From: an uncultured SAR86 cluster bacterium
Lineage (GTDB): Bacteria > Pseudomonadota > Gammaproteobacteria > Magnimaribacterales > Magnimaribacteraceae
Reading direction: 5' to 3'
DNA: 52,992 bases
NCBI GenBank assembly: GCA_902517565.1
Contig: CABYCU010000007.1
Coordinates: forward strand, 1-52,992
A model generated the notes under the pieces. That model saw nothing but the letters and a program-made list of their open reading frames with translations, was not told the DNA's origin and did not search any database. Made by a program: the position numbers and the translations under genes. Below, piece after piece: positions 10,561-19,234 of this stretch (position 1 is the stretch's first letter; each line of letters opens with the position of its first letter).

Positions 10561-10851
10561 ATGACCATAACAATGAAGGAAGTTAGAGAAGAGATAGATC
10601 TTCTTGATAGGGAATTAGTCTTACTATTAGCGAGAAGGCAGAAATGTATTGAAATGGCTGCTTTAGTCAAAAATGATGAGACCCTTATTGTAGACAAAGA
10701 AAGGATTGAGGATGTCATCTCTAAGGTGACTGCATTTGGTGCGTCATGCGGCTTAAATCAATCCATTGCCGAACCTTTATGGAGAAAACTCATTGAGCTG
10801 TCAATAGAACATGAGTTTAAAGAGTTAGCTTATATTAAATCTGATAATTGA
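10561..10851 (+). CDS. Monofunctional chorismate mutase, AroQ type
   Basis: Converts chorismate to prephenate for phenylalanine and tyrosine synthesis. The single all-helical domain (96 residues) aligns with the E. coli chorismate mutase domain: VREEIDLLDRELVLLLARRQK, then VDKERIEDVI, then LWRKLIELSIEHE. The active-site Arg of the first helix (R9) and the ARR pair are present. Prephenate dehydratase or dehydrogenase domains are absent, so it is not PheA or TyrA. Start ATG 10561 is preferred over a TTG two codons upstream; another ATG at 10573 is possible. A TATAAT (10532-10537) lies upstream without a convincing -35. Confidence 0.85.
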   Translation: MTITMKEVREEIDLLDRELVLLLARRQKCIEMAALVKNDETLIVDKERIEDVISKVTAFGASCGLNQSIAEPLWRKLIELSIEHEFKELAYIKSDN

Positions 10852-10901
10852 TCTTAATATATTTATTCTTTCTGAGTTGAAACAATCACTAAACTAATCT
10901 A

Positions 10902-10932
10902 TCTTTAAATATTGCAAATAAATATTTAAGGA
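10902..10932 (+). promoter_or_regulatory. Inverted repeat able to sequester the Shine-Dalgarno of the AhpD-like gene
   Basis: TCTTTAAATATT (10902-10913) and AATATTTAAGGA (10921-10932) can pair as a 12 bp RNA stem with one G-U pair and a 7-base loop. The 3' arm includes AAGGA of the AAGGAG ribosome-binding site for the ATG at 10937. The inner 9 bp are a perfect inverted repeat. It could act as a translational switch or be a protein operator; function is inference, and AT-rich sequence makes chance repeats more likely. Confidence 0.4.
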
Positions 10933-10936
10933 GCGA

Positions 10937-11524
10937 ATGAAAGAAACTGAGATTACATATCTAGGCGGCGAGACACGCGAGCACTTTAAAGAACTTCAAG
11001 AAATTTTTAGCGCTGTTGAATCTTCGATGGGTTATCTTCCTAATGCTTATCTAACAATGGCTGAAAAACCTGAACTGCTTAAGGCATTTTCAAACCTTGC
11101 TATGACAGTTTTCATGTCGAAGGATATAGATATAGGCACTAAGCAGCTTATAGCGCTTGCATCTAGTCTCTCATCAGGCTGTAAATATTGTCAGGCCCAT
11201 ACTTCGCATGGCGCAGAGAGAGCTGGAGTTCAAGAGGAGAAGATTTTGGACATATTGAGATATTCAGATAGTAAGAAATATACTGAAGGCGAAAAGGCTC
11301 TATTAGATCTTGCTTTTGCTTCCGGCAGAACTCCAAATCAAACCACTAAAGAGCATTTTAATAATTTAGAGAAATATTATTCTAAAGCTGAAATAATCGA
11401 TATAGTTTCTGTAATCTCATTGTTTGGTTATCTTAATAGATGGAATGACACCATGGGAACAATCCTAGAAGACGTCCCTGAAGAATTTGTAGAAAATAAA
11501 TTAAAGCCTCTGGGCTGGAAATAG
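10937..11524 (+). CDS. AhpD-like carboxymuconolactone decarboxylase-family protein
   Basis: 195 residues of the AhpD/CMD superfamily. The redox motif SGCKYCQAHTSHGAERAG (CxxC followed by a His two residues later) at about residues 76-93 is the alkylhydroperoxidase D signature, so a thiol-dependent peroxidase or disulfide reductase activity is likely. KPELLKAFSNLAMTVF and the C-terminal RWNDTMG match the peroxidase-related subgroup. An AAGGAG ribosome-binding site precedes the ATG and lies in a possible hairpin. It is followed after 10 bp by an acyl-CoA ligase, so the two are probably one operon. It may protect against lipid peroxides; that is inference. Confidence 0.83.
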   Translation: MKETEITYLGGETREHFKELQEIFSAVESSMGYLPNAYLTMAEKPELLKAFSNLAMTVFMSKDIDIGTKQLIALASSLSSGCKYCQAHTSHGAERAGVQEEKILDILRYSDSKKYTEGEKALLDLAFASGRTPNQTTKEHFNNLEKYYSKAEIIDIVSVISLFGYLNRWNDTMGTILEDVPEEFVENKLKPLGWK

Positions 11525-11534
11525 GAGAGAAGAA

Positions 11535-13100
11535 GTGAATATACCTTATGATAAAACTATAGCTGATTTATTTAGGTGGAGAGTATCGCAATCTGGGGAT
11601 ATGGCTGCGCATAAATTCCAAGATAATGAGACAACTTATAGCCAGTTAGATTCTTACGCTAATAAAGTTGCTCAAGGATTAATAGGCTTAGATTGTAAGC
11701 CGGACAGTAGAGTTGCCTTTTTAGGAAAGAATTCCGACCTGTTTTTTGAATTCTTATATGGAACGATCAAATCAAATACTGTAACGGTCGGAATAAATTG
11801 GAGATTAGCTCCCCCAGAAGTTGCGTACATAATTAATGATTCTAATAGCGAAGTTTTGCTTGTTGGCCCAGAATTTTTTGGATTAATTGAAGAAATTAAA
11901 GATGATATACCTAGTGTTAAGAAAATAATCTCCGTTGGAGGTAACCACGAAGATTGGGAAGACTACATTGATTGGAGAGACTCGAAAGAGGATTTAGATC
12001 CGATGTTAGTAAGCAAAGGCGATGACGACGTTATCCAGCTTTATACATCCGGTACAACTGGCCATCCTAAAGGAGTACAACTAACTAATGATAATTTTAG
12101 TAGTTGTTTCTTAATGAATGAAGACTCTATGTATAGAGAAATGGATGAAGGAGAAATTAATCTCGTATGTATGCCTATATTTCATGTCGCAGGGACGAAT
12201 ATGGGACTGGCTGGTATGGTAACAGGTGCAAAGAATATAATAATTCCAGAAGTTGATCCAACACTTATACTTAGATTGATTGAGGAAGAAAAAATACAGC
12301 ATGCTCTTTTTGTACCTGCAGTTATTTTATTTCTGGTACAGCACCCGGAAGCAGAAAATACTGACTTTTCTTCCCTAAAGACAGTTATCTACGGAGCTTC
12401 ACCCATTACCGATGATACGTTAATCAAAGCTATGGAGTTGATGCAATGTGATTTTTGGCAGGTATATGGACTTACTGAAACAAATGGTGCTATAACCTTT
12501 TTGTATCCAGAGGATCATGATGTATCTAAGGGAAAATTGAGATCTTGTGGCAAGGCAGGTAAAGATGTGGGATTGAGGGTAGTAGACTCCAATGACAATG
12601 ATGTCCTTGTTGGTGAGGTAGGAGAAGTCATTATCCAATCTCTTAACAACATGAAGGGTTATTGGAATAGACCAGAAGCCACTGCAGAATCTATAAAAGA
12701 TGGGTGGTTCTATTCAGGTGACATTGGTTATTTTGATGATGAAGGATTTTTATATATCCATGATAGAGTCAAAGATATGATCGTTTCTGGTGGAGAAAAT
12801 ATTTATCCAGCTGAAGTTGAAAATGCATTACTAAGCCATCCTCAGATTGCTGATGCAGCAGTTATAGGAATACCTGATGATAAATGGGGAGAGGCAACAA
12901 AGGCATTCATAGTCCAAGCTGAAGGTGACCCTCTGGATGAGACTGAAGTAATTTCGTATGTGAGGACTCAAATCGCAGGTTATAAATGTCCCAAGACAGT
13001 TGAGCATATAGATGCATTACCACGAAACCCTTCAGGAAAAATCCTTAGAAAAGACCTTAGAGCGCCATATTGGGAAGGAAAAGAAAGAAACGTTTCTTAA
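11535..13100 (+). CDS. Fatty-acyl-CoA synthetase (AMP-forming, class I adenylate-forming)
   Basis: Activates a carboxylic acid to its CoA thioester through an acyl-adenylate. 521 residues. The P-loop is YTSGTTGHPKGVQLT (about residues 170-184), the adenine motif YGLTET, the ATP motif GWFYSGDIGYFDDEGFLYI, the hinge RVKDMIVSGGENIYPAEVE, and the catalytic Lys lies in PRNPSGKILRKDLR at the C-terminus. The start is GTG 11535 with AGGAGAG upstream. The long-chain/FadD13-like architecture suggests a fatty or aromatic acid substrate, but the exact chain cannot be read. Confidence 0.9.
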   Translation: MNIPYDKTIADLFRWRVSQSGDMAAHKFQDNETTYSQLDSYANKVAQGLIGLDCKPDSRVAFLGKNSDLFFEFLYGTIKSNTVTVGINWRLAPPEVAYIINDSNSEVLLVGPEFFGLIEEIKDDIPSVKKIISVGGNHEDWEDYIDWRDSKEDLDPMLVSKGDDDVIQLYTSGTTGHPKGVQLTNDNFSSCFLMNEDSMYREMDEGEINLVCMPIFHVAGTNMGLAGMVTGAKNIIIPEVDPTLILRLIEEEKIQHALFVPAVILFLVQHPEAENTDFSSLKTVIYGASPITDDTLIKAMELMQCDFWQVYGLTETNGAITFLYPEDHDVSKGKLRSCGKAGKDVGLRVVDSNDNDVLVGEVGEVIIQSLNNMKGYWNRPEATAESIKDGWFYSGDIGYFDDEGFLYIHDRVKDMIVSGGENIYPAEVENALLSHPQIADAAVIGIPDDKWGEATKAFIVQAEGDPLDETEVISYVRTQIAGYKCPKTVEHIDALPRNPSGKILRKDLRAPYWEGKERNVS

Positions 13101-13107
13101 TTTTAAA

Positions 13108-13521
13108 TTGGAATTTAAGTTAGATAAAAGACTATCAGATGATACTTACTTAATAGGAGATCTACCATTATGCAGAGTCTTGCTAATGGATGTTTCTAAT
13201 TTTCCATGGGTTATTCTTGTACCGAGACTTCAAGATAAAACTGAATTATTTCAGTTAAGCACCTCTGAACAGACAGATTATCAAAAGGAAACAAATTATT
13301 TTTTAGAGTCAATGTCAACATTGTATAACTCTCACAAAATGAATATAGCTAGCTTGGGTAATCTTGTTTCTCAATTGCACACTCATGTCATAGTGCGATT
13401 TAGGTATGATGACGCTTGGCCAAATCCTGTTTGGTCCTATCCGAGTATGAGTAGATATAACGAAATGGAATCGAATATGGAGATTGACAAGATTCGAAAG
13501 CTTGTTGATGATTACATTTAG
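13108..13521 (+). CDS. HIT-family protein (histidine triad)
   Basis: Nucleotide-binding hydrolase or transferase of the HIT superfamily. The domain begins FKLDKRLSDDTYLIGDLPLC, continues VSNFPWVILVPR and contains NLVSQLHTHVIVR, where HxH plus a following hydrophobic run replaces the full HxHxH of canonical members. I place the start at TTG 13108 (137 residues), because homologues begin a few residues before DDTYLIGDLPL. The longer frame from ATG 13012 would run 89 bp into the ligase gene and adds sequence foreign to the family. No strong Shine-Dalgarno supports either choice. It ends 10 bp before the dioxygenase. Confidence 0.8.
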   Translation: MEFKLDKRLSDDTYLIGDLPLCRVLLMDVSNFPWVILVPRLQDKTELFQLSTSEQTDYQKETNYFLESMSTLYNSHKMNIASLGNLVSQLHTHVIVRFRYDDAWPNPVWSYPSMSRYNEMESNMEIDKIRKLVDDYI

Positions 13522-13531
13522 GGAGAAGAAT

Positions 13532-14398
13532 ATGAAAGACTTTAGTCCAGAGACCTTTGAAAATAGAAATTTACCTTTTACAGTCAATAGACTCAGCCCA
13601 ACAATTGGTGGAGAGATTCTCGGTATAGATTTATCTCAGCCTGTTGATCCTGAAACAAAAAGTTTAATTTATGAGGCTTTGCTGGTCTACAAGGTTATTT
13701 TTTTTAGGGATCAAAATATATCTACAGAACAACATCTCAATTTTTCTAAGAATTTTGGTGATCTAGAGATACATCCTTTCGCTCCAAAAAAAGATTTATT
13801 TCCTGAAGTATTAGTAATAACCCACAATGAAAAGAGTAAGGGTCAGGAAAATACCTGGCATTCTGATGTTACTTGGAGAGAAAAGCCTTCTCTAGGATCT
13901 GTTTTAAGAATGATTGAAAAGCCCGAGCATGGAGGAGATACATTATTTGCTGATATGTATGCAGCTTACGAAGGACTAAGTGACGAAATAAAAGAGAAAC
14001 TAGAAGGTGCAATAGCTGTTCATGATTTTGCTAACTTTAGAAACCGTTTGATTAAAGACGGCAAGTCTGACGAAGAAATTGAAGCATTCAATAAACAGTA
14101 TCCAATGCCTGAGCATCCTGTAATAAGAACTCATCCCGATACAAATAAAAAGGTACTTTATGTAAATGCTGCGTTCACTCAATACATTAAAGATTGGGAT
14201 CCTTCAGAATCTCAAGAAATGTTGAAATTTTTATACTCAAGAGCATCCGTGCCTGAATATCAATGTCGTTTTGCTTGGCAAGATAATTCTATAGCCTTTT
14301 GGGATAATAGAGCCTGTCAACATTACGCTAACTCCGACTACTGGCCAAATGTAAGAAAGGTGGAGAGAGTTACGATTATTGGAGATCGACCTTACTAA
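13532..14398 (+). CDS. TauD/TfdA-family Fe(II)/2-oxoglutarate-dependent dioxygenase
   Basis: Oxygenase using Fe(II), 2-oxoglutarate and O2, related to taurine and 2,4-D dioxygenases. The metal triad is visible: HxD in NTWHSDVTW (about residue 110) and the distal His in AFWDNRACQHYA (about residue 262), with the 2-oxoglutarate-binding Arg shortly after (VRKVERVTI). N-terminal GGEILGIDLSQPV is typical. Start ATG 13532 has GGAGAAG at ideal spacing; a TTG start further up would overlap the HIT gene. Length 288. Substrate unknown; no sulfonate transport genes are adjacent, so taurine is not implied. Confidence 0.9.
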   Translation: MKDFSPETFENRNLPFTVNRLSPTIGGEILGIDLSQPVDPETKSLIYEALLVYKVIFFRDQNISTEQHLNFSKNFGDLEIHPFAPKKDLFPEVLVITHNEKSKGQENTWHSDVTWREKPSLGSVLRMIEKPEHGGDTLFADMYAAYEGLSDEIKEKLEGAIAVHDFANFRNRLIKDGKSDEEIEAFNKQYPMPEHPVIRTHPDTNKKVLYVNAAFTQYIKDWDPSESQEMLKFLYSRASVPEYQCRFAWQDNSIAFWDNRACQHYANSDYWPNVRKVERVTIIGDRPY

Positions 14399-14429
14399 TC
14401 ATACTAAGTAGGCATTTAACAAATTACAT

Positions 14430-15302
14430 ATGCAAAAGAATTCAGTTATAGACTGGTCTCTTATCATTGCTATAGGAATAGCTTGGGGATCATCTTTTTT
14501 ATTCATTAAGATTTCTGCTCCTGCAGTAGGACCTATTACATTAGTGTTTTCAAGACTCTTAATTGCATCTCTAATTCTGACTCCTTTTTTTATCACTAAG
14601 AAGCACTTAAGGAACATTAAAAATGACTTCCCCTCAATTTTATTTTTGGCTTGTATTAATGCCTCCATACCTTTTTACCTTTTTTCAAGAGCTGCTTTAG
14701 ATTTAAATGCCGGAACTATGTCAGTTATAAATGGCACAACACCTTTATTCGCTTTTATTATAGCTAGCCTATGGTTAAGGTTAAGTTCAAACTGGATACA
14801 GTTATTAGGGATATCTATTGGTATGGTAGGTCTACTAATTTTTGTTGGCTATGAGTCCTTAGAATTTTCCCTTTTTGCATTGGTTTTATGCCTTCTTGCA
14901 TCTTTCTTTTATGCCTTTAGTTCTAATTTTATCTTTAAAACCAAGGAAATAGATGCTACCTATTTAGCTTCTATGACTCTTCTAGTGGCAACATTCTTAG
15001 TATTCCCTTTTACTTTCTTAGAAAGTGGATTGAATCTAAGTCACCCCAGTGAAGTATTAATAAGCGTTTTCCTCTTGGGATTCATGTGTACCGGTTTAGC
15101 TTATATGGGATATGTAGTTTTGATCAAAAGAATAGGTCCAGTAAAAGCTTCTACTGTTGTTCTTATTGTTCCTGTTTCTGGAATGTTGTGGGCAAATATA
15201 TTTCTTGATGAAGTTATTACGCCAACAATGCTGATGGGATGTCTGCTGATTATTACAGGAGTAGGCTTGGTAAACTTTTTTAAGGATGAAGCGTCTACTT
15301 AG
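14430..15302 (+). CDS. EamA/DMT-superfamily transporter
   Basis: 290 residues with about ten hydrophobic segments in two EamA repeats. The first begins SLIIAIGIAWGSSFLFIKIS and the second with FALVLCLLASFFYAFSSNFIF. Drug/metabolite transporters of this type usually export amino acids or other small metabolites. The last segment pattern (GCLLIITGVGLVNFF) is typical. The 3' end overlaps the convergent acetyltransferase by 8 bp. Substrate not deducible. Confidence 0.88.
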   Translation: MQKNSVIDWSLIIAIGIAWGSSFLFIKISAPAVGPITLVFSRLLIASLILTPFFITKKHLRNIKNDFPSILFLACINASIPFYLFSRAALDLNAGTMSVINGTTPLFAFIIASLWLRLSSNWIQLLGISIGMVGLLIFVGYESLEFSLFALVLCLLASFFYAFSSNFIFKTKEIDATYLASMTLLVATFLVFPFTFLESGLNLSHPSEVLISVFLLGFMCTGLAYMGYVVLIKRIGPVKASTVVLIVPVSGMLWANIFLDEVITPTMLMGCLLIITGVGLVNFFKDEAST

Positions 15303-15789
15303 AAGGCCTAGTTAAATATACCACACTATGGTCTTCGTAGTCCTTAGTGCCAACTTCTTTAAATCCAAAGCTATCATGAAAAGCTAAAGAAGGATCATTT
15401 CTAGGGATAGTATTTACCTCACAGCAAGTGGGTACATTCAGTTCTTTAGCAATATCTATTGTTTTTTCGTAAATCATACGCCCCAATCCTTTTCTTCTAT
15501 GACCATCTTTTATGGCAATTCTATCCACATAAAGGAAGGGATAGTCTTGGGAATTAAAGAAATCATAATTTAAGGAGTCATAACCTTGATTTTCTCTCAT
15601 GAGTATTATGAACCCAGCAATTTCTTGGTCTTTAACAATAATTATATGGCTACTCCAATCTATAAGACTTTTGAGCCTTTCCAGACTTGGCACATCGCCA
15701 ACTTCAGGAATATTAGCTTGGTTTATGGCCCATATCTGATCTAGATGTGAAGGATCAAGAGGTTGACTTAATAATTCAATATTATACAA
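15295..15789 (-). CDS. GNAT-family N-acetyltransferase
   Basis: 164 residues with one GNAT domain. The acetyl-CoA binding motif appears as LYVDRIAIKDGHRRKGLGRMIYEKT (motif A, R/QxxGxG/A as RRKGLG). A later FHDSFGFKEVGTKDYED is the motif B region. It starts 3 bp after the monooxygenase stop, so it is probably translated from the same mRNA. Substrate unknown. Confidence 0.87.
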   Translation of the reverse strand: MYNIELLSQPLDPSHLDQIWAINQANIPEVGDVPSLERLKSLIDWSSHIIIVKDQEIAGFIILMRENQGYDSLNYDFFNSQDYPFLYVDRIAIKDGHRRKGLGRMIYEKTIDIAKELNVPTCCEVNTIPRNDPSLAFHDSFGFKEVGTKDYEDHSVVYLTRPSK

Positions 15790-15792
15790 AGA

Positions 15793-17676
15793 TTAGTGGA
15801 TCTCCAGACCTTCTAGGTTTCCTTTAGATCTCCATTCTTCTAACAGCTCATAGAAGGCAACTGCGCCTCCACCATATCTGTTATTTTGTGGAATATTATT
15901 GATTTTTCCTTCGTTATTGTAATAGCCAGGAGTACAGTTTTCTTGGAAATCAGCCATCATCCTCGACGATTCAATAATTTCTGATATCCATTCTTTCTCT
16001 GCTTCTTTTGTTGCTTCAATGAAGGACAGATTTCTTTTCTTCAGCACATCAACAATGTAAGCAAGATGGATGCTTTGTTGATCTAATGCATAAGTGTAAG
16101 TTGCGGTATAACCTGACTGAATGGGTCCAAAAAAGAAACTATTAGGAAATCCCTTGATGTGCATTCCATGGAAAGTAGCAGCACCAGATTCAAATTTTTT
16201 GGTTAGTGTCATATCTTCCACTCCATTAATTTCATAACCTGCTTGACGAGAAAAACCCGTACCTACTTCAAATCCAGTGGCAAAAATTATGCAATCAACT
16301 TCATATTCCTTCCCGTTAAAAATAATCCCTTTATCTGTAATTTCTTCCACTCCCTTTCCATCTGTATCAATAAGACTTACGTTTGGTAGATTGAATGTCT
16401 GAAGGTATTCATCATGGAAGCAGGGCCTCTTACACATCTGATTGTAATAAGGTTTTAAGGACTCAGCTGTATCAGGATCTTCCACTATTGTCTGTGCTCT
16501 GGATCTTATTTGCTCCATTTTATTGAAATTAGCCATTTGCATTTCTTCAGCAAAATCTACCTCTTGAGCTGTTTTCGTGAGTAGGTATGACTTAGGTCCC
16601 TTAAGATAGAAATCTTTTTTTAGAAGTCCTTGTAACGTCCACTTTAAGTATTTGGATTTAGAGGGAGCCTTTGTTCTCAATGCACTAACAAACATTCTAA
16701 CCATTTCTGTCCAACCATCTTTTACCAAATCTTCTTTCACCATTCTTCCCGAAAGCAGACTTTCAAAATTATTTACTCTTTCTTGCTGCCAGCCTTTATC
16801 TTGATTTGCTATCCAGTTAGGTTCAGTCTCAGTATTATTTCTGACATCAACAGGAGAAGGAGTTCTTTGGAACACTAAAAGCTCTTTAGAGCCTAAACCC
16901 AAATGAGGAATGCATTGAACAGCAGTTGCCCCAGTACCTATTATCGCAACTTTCTTATCAGCAAGTTTTGAGAGGTTTCCATTTGAGTCACCGCCGGTAT
17001 AAGAATAATCCCATCTACTCGTATGAAAAGTATGACCTTTGTAATTATTGATTCCTTTGATTGAGGGTAGTTTCGGTTTACTTAGAGGTCCATTTGTATG
17101 GACAACAAATTTTGCATTTATTACATCATCTCTATTTGTTTTAATTACCCATGTCTTTTCAGTTTCATTCCAGTCGCAAGAGGTTACTTCTGTTTGAAGG
17201 CATGAGCTTTCATACAGACCAAATTTTTCAGATAAAACTTTGCAATATTCAAGTGTTTCAGGTGCGTTAGTATATTTGAATTTAGGAGTAAAACCTGTTT
17301 CTTCCAGCATAGGTAGATATATATATGATTCAATATCACAAGAAGCCCCAGGATATCTGTTCCAGTACCAAGTACCTCCGAATCCACTTCCTTTTTCAAA
17401 AATTAAGATATCTTCAATACCTTTTTGCTTTAGTCTAGCTCCCGCGAGCATTCCACCAAAACCGCCACCTATAATTGCTACTTCTATTGATTTGTTCAAT
17501 GGATCTCTAATAATTTTTTCTTCGACGTAAGGATCTTCTTCAAAGTAAGCAAATTCGCCTTTTACTTCGATGTATTGATCATTACCATCTTGTCTCAGAC
17601 GCTTGTCTCTCTCTTCTCTGTATTTCTCTCTGAGTTGCTCAGGATCGAAATCAAAATTTTCAAATTCTACTGCCAT
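15793..17676 (-). CDS. Flavin-containing (Baeyer-Villiger type) monooxygenase
   Basis: Class B flavoprotein monooxygenase using FAD and NADPH. The FAD Rossmann motif GGGFGG is at residues 70-75, GGTWYWNRYPGASCD at about 100-114, and the NADPH Rossmann motif GTGATA at 247-252. The Baeyer-Villiger fingerprint lies at residues 212-223 as YKGHTFHTSRWD, with Tyr for the usual leading Phe. ATGFEVG near the C-terminus completes the family pattern. The 627-residue length includes an N-terminal extension of about 65 residues, as in 4-hydroxyacetophenone-type enzymes. AAGGGGA precedes the ATG. It is in tandem with an acetyltransferase and downstream of folE. Likely acts on ketones or steroid/terpenoid-like compounds. 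Confidence 0.9.
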   Translation of the reverse strand: MAVEFENFDFDPEQLREKYREERDKRLRQDGNDQYIEVKGEFAYFEEDPYVEEKIIRDPLNKSIEVAIIGGGFGGMLAGARLKQKGIEDILIFEKGSGFGGTWYWNRYPGASCDIESYIYLPMLEETGFTPKFKYTNAPETLEYCKVLSEKFGLYESSCLQTEVTSCDWNETEKTWVIKTNRDDVINAKFVVHTNGPLSKPKLPSIKGINNYKGHTFHTSRWDYSYTGGDSNGNLSKLADKKVAIIGTGATAVQCIPHLGLGSKELLVFQRTPSPVDVRNNTETEPNWIANQDKGWQQERVNNFESLLSGRMVKEDLVKDGWTEMVRMFVSALRTKAPSKSKYLKWTLQGLLKKDFYLKGPKSYLLTKTAQEVDFAEEMQMANFNKMEQIRSRAQTIVEDPDTAESLKPYYNQMCKRPCFHDEYLQTFNLPNVSLIDTDGKGVEEITDKGIIFNGKEYEVDCIIFATGFEVGTGFSRQAGYEINGVEDMTLTKKFESGAATFHGMHIKGFPNSFFFGPIQSGYTATYTYALDQQSIHLAYIVDVLKKRNLSFIEATKEAEKEWISEIIESSRMMADFQENCTPGYYNNEGKINNIPQNNRYGGGAVAFYELLEEWRSKGNLEGLEIH

Positions 17677-17747
17677 AAAGTTCCCCTTAAAAAAATGTTA
17701 GTTTAATTTTTCCATAATTTCATCAAAATAAGAAGATATAAATGTAA

Positions 17748-18326
17748 CTATATATTTCCAGATATTAAGTTTAAAAGTTCCATACGTGATTTTTGATTCT
17801 CCCTAAATACACCTAACATTCTGCTGGTGATAGTGCTTGCTCCATGTTTACTTACTCCTCTGCTGCTCATACATTGATGCTCCGCATCAATTATGACTGC
17901 AACTCCTCTTGGTTTTAGAACTTCATCAATAGTATCAGCAATTTGAGCCGTCATTGTCTCTTGAGTCTGGAGTCGTTTACCAAACATATCGACAACCCTT
18001 GCAAGTTTGCTCAATCCAACAACTCTCTGATCGGGTAAATATGCAACATGAGCTTTGCCTATAATAGGAACCATGTGATGTTCACAGTGAGAATGTAAAG
18101 GTATATCTTTAACTAATACAATTTCATCATAACCTTCAATTTCTTCAAAAACCTTTGAAAGAATTTCTTCTGGGTTTTGATCATAGCCTTCATAGAATTC
18201 TTCGTAAGACTTTACTACTCTTTTAGGTGTCTCAATTAGACCTTCACGCTCTGGATTATCTCCAGCCCATGATATGAGCGTTCTCACTGCCTCTTCGGCT
18301 TCTTCTCTAGTGGGTTTTTTGTTCAT
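17748..18326 (-). CDS. folE: GTP cyclohydrolase I
   Basis: Converts GTP to 7,8-dihydroneopterin triphosphate, first step of folate and also of queuosine precursor synthesis. Motifs include [18 protein letters not shown] with the zinc-binding Cys and catalytic His residues, [32 protein letters not shown], and [11 protein letters not shown] with the second zinc Cys. Length 192 is typical of the shorter bacterial FolE. It has its own upstream gap of 120 bp, shared divergently with the SDR gene. The BVMO gene follows 71 bp downstream on the same strand. Confidence 0.97.
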   Translation of the reverse strand: MNKKPTREEAEEAVRTLISWAGDNPEREGLIETPKRVVKSYEEFYEGYDQNPEEILSKVFEEIEGYDEIVLVKDIPLHSHCEHHMVPIIGKAHVAYLPDQRVVGLSKLARVVDMFGKRLQTQETMTAQIADTIDEVLKPRGVAVIIDAEHQCMSSRGVSKHGASTITSRMLGVFRENQKSRMELLNLISGNI

Positions 18327-18446
18327 TTGTATTTTGTATTGTTAATGAAGTCTCAATTATACATCAGTATAAGCAAACAAAATGTATATAGATTTATCGT
18401 ATCAATAGATATAAATTACTAAAACTTATTAATAATTGGAGAGGAC

Positions 18447-19226
18447 ATGAGTGATTTTGAAACACCTAATTTTTCAGTAGACCTTTCAGGGCAAGTTGCA
18501 TTAGTTACCGGAGCTTCTTCAGGCCTAGGCTATCGGTTTGCCAAGATACTTGCTAAGTGCGGTGCAAAGGTTGCATTGGCAGCTAGACGAGTTGAAAAGC
18601 TAGAGGCCTTAGAAAAAGAAATCCGCGAAGATGGAGGAGACTGCGCAGTAATTCCTCTGGATGTTATGGATAGAGATAGCATTCGTAATGCAGTCGATGT
18701 TGTAGAAAATCAGCTTGGGTTAATTAATACTCTAATCAATAATGCGGGAATGGTGGATGCTCAGTGGGCAATTAAGCAAGACGAAGCTCTAATCGATGGT
18801 GTGGTAGACACTAATCTTGTTGGGCCTTATCTCTTATCAAATGAGGTCGCTAGAAGACTAATTAAGAGCGAATCTCCGGGTAGGATGGTCAATATAGCTT
18901 CCATGGCAGCATTCAACATATCACCTAATTCTGCCTCAGTACTATATTCAACAACTAAATCTGCAATTGTAAGAATGACTGAGTCTTTAGCCGTCGAGTG
19001 GGCAAAACATCATATAAATGTAAACGCTATTGCTCCTGGTATATTCCATTCAGAAATGGCTGACAAGATGTTGGAAAGAATAGGAGATGTAAGCAAAGGG
19101 CTTCCTAGAAAAAGAATATGTGTACCTGAACAAATGGACTCAACTCTATTATTTCTTGTGTCACCATCATCTGAATGTGTGACTGGCACCTGCATTAAGA
19201 TTGATGATGGACAAACTGCTCGCTAA
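18447..19226 (+). CDS. Short-chain dehydrogenase/reductase
   Basis: Classical SDR of 259 residues. The cofactor motif is VTGASSGLGYRFA (TGxxxGxG), followed by NNAGM, the catalytic Ser in MVNIASMAA, and YSTTKSA as the YxxxK active site. The Arg pair after the second strand (AARRVEK) favours NADP(H). An AGAGGAC ribosome-binding site precedes the ATG. It ends 8 bp before matB, so the two are probably co-transcribed. Substrate unknown; a 3-oxoacyl or hydroxy-acid substrate would fit the partner. Confidence 0.88.
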   Translation: MSDFETPNFSVDLSGQVALVTGASSGLGYRFAKILAKCGAKVALAARRVEKLEALEKEIREDGGDCAVIPLDVMDRDSIRNAVDVVENQLGLINTLINNAGMVDAQWAIKQDEALIDGVVDTNLVGPYLLSNEVARRLIKSESPGRMVNIASMAAFNISPNSASVLYSTTKSAIVRMTESLAVEWAKHHINVNAIAPGIFHSEMADKMLERIGDVSKGLPRKRICVPEQMDSTLLFLVSPSSECVTGTCIKIDDGQTAR

Positions 19227-19234
19227 ACCGCGCT

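Noticed and set aside
13012-13107. Programmed frameshift between the acyl-CoA ligase and the HIT gene
   Set aside because: Both proteins are complete in their own frames; the overlap disappears if the HIT gene starts at TTG 13108.
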